Below, one piece after another: positions 7,887-14,453 of a stretch of DNA of 15,085 nt. The stretch covers positions 1-15,085 of the forward strand of contig CAYMST010000106.1 in NCBI GenBank assembly GCA_964393115.1, in the 5' to 3' direction. Each line of letters begins with the position of its first letter. The first letter of the stretch is position 1. The translations under genes were made by a program, and so were the position numbers. The notes below the pieces were generated by a model that saw only the letters and a list, made by a program, of their open reading frames with translations, was not told where the DNA came from and searched no databases. This stretch comes from CAYMST01 sp964393115. Lineage in GTDB: Bacteria; Bacteroidota; Bacteroidia; Cytophagales; Cyclobacteriaceae.

Positions 7887-8579
7887 TTGGAAAAAGAATC
7901 TAACCCAACTGGAATTCGCCAATGGGTAATTCCAGACCTACACGGATGCCTCCTCACACTACAGGTCTTGCTAGACAAAATAGCACCAAATAAAGAAGAT
8001 AAGCTTTTCTTCTTAGGTGATTACATAAATAAAGGTCCAAACAGCTATGCGTTGATAGCCTTTTTAATGAGCCTAAAAACTAAGGGGTATCGAGTCTCTT
8101 TTCTTATGGGCAATCACGAATACCATCTTAAACGCTATTTTGATAATAAAGCAAAGCGTGGTGAATATAAGATTAATGATGAGTTAAAGTTTGAAATGGC
8201 GAATAACCATAAGCGAAAAGTGGTTTTGTCTTTTTTGGATAGCCTAGCGCCATTTATAGAATTAGAAAATCACTTTCTGGTTCATGCTGGCTTTGATTTC
8301 TCAGTTCAAAACCCATTCGATGATGTCAATTCGATGATAAGTATTAGAAACTTTAAATACTCTAAAACGAAAGCCGCTTCCAAAACGATCATCCACGGAC
8401 ACCACCCTCACTTACTTAGCGATATTATCAAAAGGGTTGAAAAAGAGAACAAGATATTACCTCTGGATAATGGTTGTGTATACCATAACAAACCAGGTAT
8501 GGGAAACCTACTGGCCTATTCTCTTTTGGACAGGAGTATTACAATAGTGAGAAATAGAGAGAATAAAGGTACGAACTAG
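7887..8579 (+). CDS. PPP-type metallophosphoesterase (serine/threonine phosphatase-like)
   Basis: 230 residues. All metal-site motifs are present in order: PDLHGC (Asp17, His19), GDYINKGP (Asp45), GNHE (Asn76, His77), VHAGF (His133), GHHPH (His172 region) and the closing DNGCVY. This is the PPP phosphatase / bacterial diadenosine tetraphosphatase-like branch, using two metal ions to hydrolyse phosphoesters in the cytoplasm; substrate unknown. One oddity: in most family members the second motif is GDYVDRGP, and here the second Asp and the Arg are Asn48 and Lys49. The start is a TTG at 7887, since no ATG or GTG lies between the upstream in-frame TGA at 7857 and the DLHG motif. The gene converges on a small minus-strand ORF ending at 8598. 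Confidence 0.9.
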   Translation: MEKESNPTGIRQWVIPDLHGCLLTLQVLLDKIAPNKEDKLFFLGDYINKGPNSYALIAFLMSLKTKGYRVSFLMGNHEYHLKRYFDNKAKRGEYKINDELKFEMANNHKRKVVLSFLDSLAPFIELENHFLVHAGFDFSVQNPFDDVNSMISIRNFKYSKTKAASKTIIHGHHPHLLSDIIKRVEKENKILPLDNGCVYHNKPGMGNLLAYSLLDRSITIVRNRENKGTN

Positions 8580-8597
8580 ACTCGTGAACCTCATCAA

Positions 8598-8714
8598 TTA
8601 ATCTATCCAATCCTTTTCGTGCTTGCTTATCTTTTTGTTAGGAATGATATAAGGACAAATAATTGCAAGAGCGAATAAAACTCCGATGATATAGATAATT
8701 GGATGTACAGACAT
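8598..8714 (-). CDS. Putative 38-residue single-pass membrane protein with its own promoter
   Basis: Minus-strand ORF of 38 codons, ATG at 8714, TAA at 8598-8600. It reads MSVHPIIYIIGVLFALAII then CPYIIPNKKISKHEKDWID: a membrane helix at about 5-25 followed by a basic-acidic soluble tail. The case is stronger than for most tiny ORFs because a perfect Bacteroidota -7 element (TATATTTG) lies 18 nt before the ATG and the leader ends in AATAAAGAAA, the A-rich pattern typical of translated genes in this phylum. No family recognised. It ends 18 bp from the stop of the convergent phosphatase gene. Confidence 0.65.
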   Translation of the reverse strand: MSVHPIIYIIGVLFALAIICPYIIPNKKISKHEKDWID

Positions 8715-8732
8715 TTTCTTTATTTTATGCTG

Positions 8733-8740
8733 CAAATATA
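8733..8740 (-). promoter_or_regulatory. -7 promoter element for the 38-residue membrane protein
   Basis: On the minus strand TATATTTG followed by CAGC, an exact TAnnTTTG match, 18 nt from the start codon at 8714. This spacing fits a short leader. No convincing TTTG is seen at -33. Confidence 0.6.
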
Positions 8741-8778
8741 GACATCGAATTGATTTGGTAGTTACTTGTGGATTGAAA

Positions 8779-8922
8779 TTATGGCCTTAGGCATGATTTC
8801 TTATAGGTGAATGTATGCTTTTCCAATAAGACTTTTTCTGGATCTTCGTTTGCCATTCTAAAAGGTTTATTGACTTTCTTAATGTCAATCTTGTGGCCTT
8901 TATAAATAAGTACTTCTACCAA
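8779..8922 (-). CDS. Possible 47-residue small protein or gene remnant
   Basis: Minus-strand reading frame with a protein-like translation: VEVLIYKGHKIDIKKVNKPF followed by RMANEDPEKVLLEKHTFTYK and a short end with one Cys. Charged and hydrophobic residues alternate as in a small beta/alpha protein, unlike random AT-rich translation. The only start is a TTG at 8922, placed directly after an in-frame TGA, so the gene may be truncated at its 5' end or frameshifted from something upstream. No family recognised and no promoter seen. It could equally be chance. Confidence 0.35.
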   Translation of the reverse strand: MVEVLIYKGHKIDIKKVNKPFRMANEDPEKVLLEKHTFTYKKSCLRP

Positions 8923-8964
8923 TCAGTAAGTCACAAGTTTAAAATTCTTTTTAAATGTTTGTAT

Positions 8965-8977
8965 AGCGGATTCCGCT
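8965..8977. repeat. Perfect 6-bp-arm palindrome
   Basis: AGCGGA-T-TCCGCT, locally GC-rich in an AT-rich spacer. No tail of T follows on either strand. Confidence 0.5.
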
Positions 8978-9014
8978 TGGTTTACCAGTGTTGGCGACCT
9001 GAAAAATTAGATGT

Positions 9015-9029
9015 ATATGGACTCCATAT
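9015..9029. repeat. Perfect 7-bp-arm palindrome
   Basis: ATATGGA-C-TCCATAT, 143 bp before the antitoxin-like gene at 9173. The symmetry fits a dimeric regulator site, but no regulator is linked to it. Confidence 0.5.
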
Positions 9030-9172
9030 GATAATTACACAAAAGAGTTGTTTTGAACGACGTATTGCTGAATTTCATATCAGCTCTTAAACTGACTTTA
9101 TATAACATTTAGGAAATATGTTCATAACCTTTACGTGATAGGTCATCCTTATTTTCGTAGTCAACGAGCATT

Positions 9173-9355
9173 ATGAATCACATGAAGTTAAATACTGAAA
9201 TTTACGGAGCCTTTAGGAGCCTAAGTAACGAACAGAAATCAGATGTCTATTCATATATCGAAACCCTAAAAAAGGAAACCAAAAGAAGAGATGTAAAAAA
9301 GCAACGTGCGATCAGGCAAATCAACTATGCTTTGAAAACTGGAAGTACTTTTTAA
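9173..9355 (+). CDS. Small helical protein, antitoxin-like (DUF2281-like)
   Basis: 60 residues, predicted all-helical and strongly basic at the C-terminus. LNTEIYGAFRSLSNEQKSDV and YSYIETLKKE resemble the N-terminal part of DUF2281-type proteins (..l..LP.e.q.eVldFi..L..), many of which are antitoxins or antitoxin-like; the tail KRRDVKKQRAIRQINYALKT could bind nucleic acid or a partner. No toxin ORF lies next to it: the downstream gene is a convergent ion channel. It may thus be an orphan antitoxin or a plain small helical protein. A second ATG at 9182 is an alternative start. Its TAA overlaps the TAA of the channel gene within TTAA (9352-9355). Assignment to the family is by resemblance only. 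Confidence 0.55.
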   Translation: MNHMKLNTEIYGAFRSLSNEQKSDVYSYIETLKKETKRRDVKKQRAIRQINYALKTGSTF

Positions 9356-11253
9356 TCTTCTGAAAGAACGATCACCATATCTTCGTCTGTGAGATTTACC
9401 ATTTCCGACTTGACAGGGTTGACGTATACTCCATATCCTTTTGAAGCATCACGAGATTGCCTTACAATTCTATACCCTATCGCTACTTCATTTTTTCTAG
9501 CAGCAGACTCTAGTATCGTATAGAAAGTTACCGGCTTTCCAATTTGCACATATTCACGCGCTGGCTTAATATATATTTCCGATCCGTCAGCGTCGAAGAG
9601 GTCTTCGAAAACGCGCATTAAGTACTTATTTTCAGAAACCTGACTCATCAATAAACTAAGCAGCTTATCGCTCACAATGAAGTCATCAGCGCTGGTGATA
9701 TCTGCCAATTGTCTATTTCGAATATCCAGCATTTCACTAACAATATTGAAATGCTTTCCACTCTTTTCTGAGAAGTTTCTTAAATGTAGTAACGTAATCA
9801 GGGTTTGGGCGTCTGCTTCTTGTATTGGGAAATGCTCTTGATAGCAGAGTAATATGATATAATCATATGTCTGACAGTTCATAGCATGCAAAGTCTCGCG
9901 GTCAGTGGTTTCAGCTACCTCGAAGTCCAAATCCATATTGGAAAGGTCTTGTCTCAATTTGCGAATCTCGAATTTTGGATCGTCAAATTTTGAATAAACT
10001 TTACAATAAGAATTCGCAGCTACATAGTAATCTAATTCTTGAATGATGTATTTAGCTCTCCTATTCCAACCTACCACTAAAACTCGTTCCTCTTTAGGCA
10101 CATTCGATGGGTAGTGGGCCATTCTACCCTCATCGATTTTCATTTTTTTACCTTTGCCTACTACAAGCGTATCATCATCTTCTGTGATGCCGATCACTCT
10201 ATCACCATCTTTGAAAACGGTTCCCATAGGTGGGTTTACCTCTACGTTACCACCAGAATATTGAATGCCAATAATGGCAGAGTCAGGGTACATGAACAAG
10301 GCTTGTCTAAAAGTCTTGCCAACAAGCTTAGGTTCTTCAGTGAAATATATCTCATCACCTCCAAAGTCCATTAACTCGATGTAAACAACACTTAAACCTG
10401 GTTGTCTACTTGTTTGTACCATGATACGAGAGATGATCTCATCAGATAGAATTAGTTCTACCTCATTTCCACCGACCATCTTAGCCACCTCGTAGTTTTT
10501 CTTATCTTCAATCTCAGCAGTAATATGATATGGTTCTTTTCTTCTTTCTGGGTTCGTAACAATCGCTACGATTGTTTTTATGATTTGCGAGTCGGAGTTC
10601 TGATTTTCCTTATCTAGGATTATGATCGACTTGGTGTCAAAAGGGTTGGCGATGTATAAATCGTGAACGTCAATTGGATTACCTGTTCTACAAATTACCC
10701 TGGTGTTTTTCGTATGTCCAACTTTATCTCGGATCTCATCTTCCATTTCCACTTTATCACGATCCGCAAGAATGACAATCGACCCTCTTCGCTGGTTTTC
10801 GTTGGCCAGAATTAGCTCGGATATAATGGTAAAGATCTTGGAAGACCATCCCAAGATCATCACGTGGTCTTTTTCTATGACGAAAGATCTACCCTTTCGT
10901 AATTCTTCTAACTTCGTGAGTATACCATTTGAGATTAAACCAATCAGCACCGACATGACTACGATACCGATAATGGTAACGAGTAACATGAGACCACGCA
11001 GCCACCAGTTTTCATGGTTTTCTCCTATAGTTCCTGGATCCAACACGTGGATCATATTGATCCAGAAGGAATGAAGAAACCCGAAATTTTCATCGTGATC
11101 AGGATGAATTCCGAGAATTAAAAGAACGCCGGCAAAGAAAACAATGATGAACAGACAAATCAGAGCAAGCCATGAAATCAAGGCTAATGTTCCCCTGGAG
11201 ATAAAATTGTCAAATAAATAGTTGAGCCGGACTTTATATGGAACCTTTACCAT
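9352..11253 (-). CDS. CASTOR/POLLUX-type ion channel with tandem RCK-like domains
   Basis: 633 residues. TM1 at about 22-48, a pore region FWINMIHVLDPGTIG at 63-77, and TM2 at about 87-112 form a two-helix pore module. LDPGTIG is the hallmark of bacterial relatives of plant CASTOR/POLLUX (SYM8) channels; it is not the potassium TVGYG filter. Two Rossmann-like regulatory domains follow, beginning HVMILGWSSKI (130-140) and RVLVVGWNRRA (390-400), each with a trailing subdomain; the first contains RQPGLSVVYIELMDFGG, a conserved family block, and the second GSEIYIKPAREY. Plant homologues are nuclear cation channels; the bacterial role is little known, probably ligand-gated cation flux in the inner membrane. 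A perfect -7 element lies 27 nt upstream. It overlaps the convergent antitoxin-like gene by 4 bp. Confidence 0.9.
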   Translation of the reverse strand: MVKVPYKVRLNYLFDNFISRGTLALISWLALICLFIIVFFAGVLLILGIHPDHDENFGFLHSFWINMIHVLDPGTIGENHENWWLRGLMLLVTIIGIVVMSVLIGLISNGILTKLEELRKGRSFVIEKDHVMILGWSSKIFTIISELILANENQRRGSIVILADRDKVEMEDEIRDKVGHTKNTRVICRTGNPIDVHDLYIANPFDTKSIIILDKENQNSDSQIIKTIVAIVTNPERRKEPYHITAEIEDKKNYEVAKMVGGNEVELILSDEIISRIMVQTSRQPGLSVVYIELMDFGGDEIYFTEEPKLVGKTFRQALFMYPDSAIIGIQYSGGNVEVNPPMGTVFKDGDRVIGITEDDDTLVVGKGKKMKIDEGRMAHYPSNVPKEERVLVVGWNRRAKYIIQELDYYVAANSYCKVYSKFDDPKFEIRKLRQDLSNMDLDFEVAETTDRETLHAMNCQTYDYIILLCYQEHFPIQEADAQTLITLLHLRNFSEKSGKHFNIVSEMLDIRNRQLADITSADDFIVSDKLLSLLMSQVSENKYLMRVFEDLFDADGSEIYIKPAREYVQIGKPVTFYTILESAARKNEVAIGYRIVRQSRDASKGYGVYVNPVKSEMVNLTDEDMVIVLSED

Positions 11254-11488
11254 ACTGTGAAGTTATCATACTTTAAGCAACAAAGCTACAGAGTGATTTG
11301 CAATGTCTTGATCAAAAAAATGAGATAGTGGTATTGAGAGATCAAAAAACTATATCAGCGTTAAACCTCCAATGAGCATTCATATGCCGTTAGTAGTCGA
11401 AAAGACAAATAAAATGCTGTTTAGAAAAAGAAAATCTCGCTGTATTTCGTTAATATACATGTAGATTGATACTAAAAGAAAGAGAGAG
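11254..11488. other. Divergent promoter region, channel / TPM gene
   Basis: A 235-bp spacer. Besides the channel's -7 element, GATCAAAAAA occurs twice as a direct repeat (11310-11319 and 11340-11349, 30-bp period). Toward the TPM gene, AGAAAGAGAGAG directly before the ATG at 11489 can serve as ribosome binding site. Confidence 0.45.
11281..11288 (-). promoter_or_regulatory. -7 promoter element for the ion channel gene
   Basis: On the minus strand TAGCTTTG, an exact TAnnTTTG match, 27 nt before the ATG at 11253. A TTTG lies 24 nt further upstream (11313-11316), slightly wider than the usual spacing. Confidence 0.6.
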
Positions 11489-11896
11489 ATGGATGAGTTA
11501 ATAATCGACTTGGCCCTCTACGATAAAATTGAAGAGGCCATTACCGAAGCCGAAAGGCTGGCTAATATTAAGATTGATTTTTATACCATAGAAGATACCG
11601 AGAATACTGATCTGATTAACTTAGGTACTCAGCGCTTGTATGAGCTTTTGGAAGACAAGGTATCCCGCGATACGCAAGGGATAGTTGTGTTCTGCATGTC
11701 TCCTAAGCTTAAGCAGTTTGCTATTATCTTCGATAAGTCGCTTAAAAGCCGTATTAAGGAAAAGGATATGAGCGAGATAAAAGGATTAATTCAAGACAGA
11801 TTTAAGTCTGGAAATATCCTGCTTGGTCTGGAAGAAGGCTTCCAGCTTATCGCCGCTTATTTGAGAAAGGATATTCACAAGCCTATCGACGTATAG
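11489..11896 (+). CDS. Cytoplasmic TPM-domain (TLP18.3/Psb32/MOLO-1-like) protein
   Basis: 135 residues without signal peptide or membrane helix. The layout matches the TPM domain: an opening helix IEEAITEAERLANIKIDFYT (family: I..aI..aE..t..ei.v), a middle helix with Leu50-Lys57, the paired strands GIVVFCMS (64-71) and FAIIFDKSL (77-85), then IKGLIQDRFKSGNILLGLEE and a last helix LIAAYLRK. In plants and secreted bacterial members TPM proteins are linked to photosystem II repair or phosphatase-like activity; here the role is unknown. It is the short stand-alone form. The leader is purine-rich. It ends 3 bp before the stop of the convergent SDR gene. Confidence 0.75.
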   Translation: MDELIIDLALYDKIEEAITEAERLANIKIDFYTIEDTENTDLINLGTQRLYELLEDKVSRDTQGIVVFCMSPKLKQFAIIFDKSLKSRIKEKDMSEIKGLIQDRFKSGNILLGLEEGFQLIAAYLRKDIHKPIDV

Positions 11897-11899
11897 ACA

Positions 11900-12661
11900 T
11901 TAGCGAATACAACTTCCAGCGTTAATATCAAAGGTAGATCCGGTGGCGTGATCTGCCATACCGCTAGACAAAAAAGTGATTAGCGGGGCAACATCTCGTG
12001 CCTCAGTGAGCCTGCTCATAGCAATATCAGAATCGGCATATCCTTCGCCATACTGATCATTGAAACTTCTCGCTACGTCACCACGGACAAATCCTGGTGC
12101 GACATTAAATGCTGTAATATTGTGACGTCCATAATTAGCAGCTATCGACTTGGTGAGACTGGCAAGTGCACCTTTAGAGCTTGAATAGGCTAGATAATCA
12201 CTATGTTCTCCTTGCTGCGCTGCTCTGGATATGACATTTATGATCCGAACAGTTCGTTTGCGAGAAAGTGCATGCTTGATTATTCTATCTGACAGAATAG
12301 CACTGGATCGGACATTTACCGCATGTGTGTCGTCCCACAGTGAAGTCCATTCTTTTTCACTACTGTCAAAATTCGTGGCTACCATAAGGCTGGCGCAATG
12401 TACGAAGACTTCTATTGAGCCATATTTCATAATTACCTTGTCAAATAAGTCGTGCGTGTCACTAGATTTTGACAAGTCGGCGTAAAATGCTCGAGAATCA
12501 TTTCCGAGTACGTGAGAAAGGTTTTCGGCTTCTCGACTATTCTTAAAATAATGCACGGCCACCGTTGCGCCGGCTTCAGCGAGCTTTGAGGCAAGGGATT
12601 TTCCAATGGTCCCTGTTGCACCGGTTACTAATATATTTAGGCCACCAAGATTGACGTACAT
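11900..12661 (-). CDS. Short-chain dehydrogenase/reductase (SDR)
   Basis: 253 residues, classical SDR length. Cofactor motif TGATGTIG at 13-20; the usual NNAG is replaced by HCAS at 88-91; Asn116 in AVNV, Ser145, Tyr159 and Lys163 form the catalytic tetrad (Y-x-x-x-K as YSSSK); APGFV at 188-192 and the ending ATGSTFDINAG are typical. The HYFKNSREAE segment after the second strand resembles NADP-preferring members (pattern HY..s...A), such as FabG-like and pteridine reductase-like enzymes. It reduces or oxidises a carbonyl/alcohol in the cytoplasm; the substrate cannot be told from sequence. It stands alone, converging on the TPM gene and divergent from the DUF5996-like gene. Confidence 0.93.
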   Translation of the reverse strand: MYVNLGGLNILVTGATGTIGKSLASKLAEAGATVAVHYFKNSREAENLSHVLGNDSRAFYADLSKSSDTHDLFDKVIMKYGSIEVFVHCASLMVATNFDSSEKEWTSLWDDTHAVNVRSSAILSDRIIKHALSRKRTVRIINVISRAAQQGEHSDYLAYSSSKGALASLTKSIAANYGRHNITAFNVAPGFVRGDVARSFNDQYGEGYADSDIAMSRLTEARDVAPLITFLSSGMADHATGSTFDINAGSCIR

Positions 12662-12740
12662 AACAAAAAATCAAACAACGAATATAATCATTATCCAAAT
12701 TTGATTGCCTTAATTTGTTTGATCTATAAGTAAGACAAAC
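12662..12740. promoter_or_regulatory. Shared 79-bp divergent promoter region
   Basis: AT-rich gap between the SDR and the DUF5996-like gene. TATATTCG on the minus strand (12679-12686) differs from TAnnTTTG at one base. Several TTTG motifs occur on the plus strand before the 12741 ATG, but none forms a properly spaced pair. Confidence 0.4.
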
Positions 12741-13568
12741 ATGTGGAAGCCATTATCCTTCTCAGATTGGGAATCAATTGCGCATACGCGAAAACAATTT
12801 CACCAAGCCATTCAAAATGTTGCCGCAGTGGGAAGACAGTTTTTACCCTATTCGAAAACAGATCAGAATGCTACGTTGGAGTGGGTAAATGATTACAACC
12901 GATTGGCATGTAAGTGGGTAAAAGCAGGAAAAACCTTTCGCTCTTCTATCAGCTTTGATGAGTTCGAGGTATTTTTAGTAGATGAAAATGTAGACACCAT
13001 TGCAAGCCGAAGTTTAGAAGGAAAGACACAAGCTCAAGTTATGGTCTGGCTAGAAACCGAAATTGCTAAACTAGGCCTTGATATAGCGTCTCTAGATCTT
13101 AACTTCCCGTATAAGATCCCAGCGTACAATACGGCAAAGGGCAAGCCATTTTCTATCCAAAATGATCAAAGCGGACCGGAACTGGGTAAATATTATCACA
13201 ATGCGCATTATATATTTAATATTATAAAGCCGGCAAAATGTGAAATTAACTGTTGGCCTCATCACTTCGATATGGCGTATAGAATAACCTTATTAGAGAC
13301 GGACGATCCTGAGAATTCTCCGCAAATCAACGTTGGGTTTTCTCCGGGTGATGAGAATATCTCCGTACCCTATTTTTATGTTTATTCATGGCCCTATATC
13401 ACAGAACCCGAAAAATTCAACCCGGAAAGAGGTAATTGGAATACAGATAACTGGATTGGACAGGTACTTCCTGTCTCGGAGTTATTAGCAGAAAAAAACC
13501 AAAAACAAGCATGCATTAGTTTCTTTAATGAAGCTATTGCCTTTTTCACCGAAGAATTGGGGTATTAA
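12741..13568 (+). CDS. Uncharacterised DUF5996-like protein
   Basis: 275 residues, soluble, no signal peptide. Its conserved-looking core is in the C-terminal half: a short YHNAHYIFN segment, NCWPHHFDMAYRI (170-182), INVGFSPGDENISVPYFYVY (196-215) and SWPY. The WPxHFD ... GxSPGDE ... PYxYV series resembles DUF5996, a family of unknown function; the His/Asp cluster suggests a metal or phosphate site (inference). The N-terminal half carries a helix-rich region and an alpha/beta segment FRSSISFDEFEVFLVD. No enzyme is known to me for this family. The ATG at 12741 follows the 79-bp divergent spacer, and the gene ends 32 bp before the stop of the convergent channel gene. Confidence 0.7.
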   Translation: MWKPLSFSDWESIAHTRKQFHQAIQNVAAVGRQFLPYSKTDQNATLEWVNDYNRLACKWVKAGKTFRSSISFDEFEVFLVDENVDTIASRSLEGKTQAQVMVWLETEIAKLGLDIASLDLNFPYKIPAYNTAKGKPFSIQNDQSGPELGKYYHNAHYIFNIIKPAKCEINCWPHHFDMAYRITLLETDDPENSPQINVGFSPGDENISVPYFYVYSWPYITEPEKFNPERGNWNTDNWIGQVLPVSELLAEKNQKQACISFFNEAIAFFTEELGY

Positions 13569-13600
13569 TGAAGTATTAAGTTGTTGAAGCGATTTATGAC

Positions 13601-14362
13601 TTACGTCTTCTTGTTAGATATCTCATCTAACTTCTCCAGTACTCTATCTAGTTTACCTTCTAAGTCGTCTACTCTTCCGGACATTTTTTCCAGCCGGTCT
13701 TGAATATCTTCATCTTCAATGAAGTAATCGGTAATAGTACCAATCATGGTTGAGAACATAATCATACCCATGACAACTAATACAATAGATAGTACTTTTC
13801 CTTCAAGCGTTACAGGCGGTATATCTTGTAGGAAGCCTACAGTAATAGTCGTATAAGTCGTCCACCAAACGGCATCTTGAATACTACCGATAGCAGGGTT
13901 TTCCTTTCCTTCTAGCTCATAGAAGCTAAAGGACAGCAATAATATGACCACCGCATTCATGATGATTAAGTTTTTGAGGGTGGAGAAGGAGTTTCGCTTG
14001 CTGAAAAACACAAACAACTGTTTAGCAGATCTTGCGACTCTTAGAATCCGAATGATTTTGACCACTCTACCGGCACGTAATGCGCCTACTGTTGGGATAG
14101 ACGAAACAAAATCAATCCAGTTGTAACGAAGGAATAGCCATTTATCCTTGGCTTTATATAATCCAAAAAAGAAATCTCCTAAGAAAATCATACAGATAGC
14201 GAAGTCTATTCGCTGCAGTGTATTTTTTGTTTGTTCCGAATAGCTTACAAGTGTACTTACGTATAGTTCGACTACTACGTAAAGTGATAGAATAAGCAGG
14301 AAATTTTGAAACTGGTTTCTTGATATTGCCATGTTCAGTGGTAATCTCATCGTTAATCGCAT
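13601..14362 (-). CDS. Voltage-sensor potassium-channel-like protein with atypical filter
   Basis: About 253 residues with six membrane helices (numbering here from the GTG at 14368; I take the ATG at 14362, and ATGs at 14350 and 14332 are also possible). S1 at about 21-43, S2/S3 at 54-92. S4 at 97-117 carries Arg98, Arg101, Lys104, Arg107, Arg110, Arg113 and Lys116, one positive charge every third residue, so a true voltage-sensor pattern. S5 is at 133-151, pore helix DAVWWTTYTTI (165-175) and S6 at 190-216. The selectivity filter reads TVGFLQD (176-182) instead of TVGYGD. The last part (222-252) is a heptad-like coiled coil that probably supports tetramer assembly. Inner-membrane cation channel; selectivity is uncertain because of the filter. 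Confidence 0.9.
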   Translation of the reverse strand: MRLTMRLPLNMAISRNQFQNFLLILSLYVVVELYVSTLVSYSEQTKNTLQRIDFAICMIFLGDFFFGLYKAKDKWLFLRYNWIDFVSSIPTVGALRAGRVVKIIRILRVARSAKQLFVFFSKRNSFSTLKNLIIMNAVVILLLSFSFYELEGKENPAIGSIQDAVWWTTYTTITVGFLQDIPPVTLEGKVLSIVLVVMGMIMFSTMIGTITDYFIEDEDIQDRLEKMSGRVDDLEGKLDRVLEKLDEISNKKT

Positions 14363-14368
14363 GCGCAC

Positions 14369-14453
14369 AATTTTTATAAAAAAATATGACTATCGAAACA
14401 TCATATCGATAAAGGAATTACTATATTTCCTTATCAACCTATTAAACTCCGGA
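14369..14453. promoter_or_regulatory. Divergent promoter region, potassium channel / penicillin acylase
   Basis: An 85-bp AT-rich gap. On the plus strand TATATTTC at 14422-14429 differs from TAnnTTTG only in the last base and would give a leader of about 20 nt for the acylase gene. No good element is seen on the minus strand. Confidence 0.4.

Larger units (their letters stand above)
8923..9172. other. Spacer with two compact palindromes
   Basis: No convincing gene; a plus-strand 65-codon frame starting with TTG at 8893 runs through it but is Phe/Tyr/Cys-rich and overlaps the better minus-strand ORF. Two perfect palindromes stand out: AGCGGATTCCGCT (8965-8977, 6-bp arms) and ATATGGACTCCATAT (9015-9029, 7-bp arms), 37 bp apart. 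Neither has a T-run, so they are not intrinsic terminators. They could be operators or the remains of a small repeat. Confidence 0.45.

Noticed and set aside
8893..9090. 65-codon plus-strand ORF
   Set aside because: TTG start, Phe/Tyr/Cys/His-heavy composition, runs through two palindromes and overlaps a more protein-like minus-strand frame.
10114..11074. Two plus-strand ORFs inside the CASTOR/POLLUX-like channel gene
   Set aside because: Antisense shadows of a well-supported 633-codon gene.
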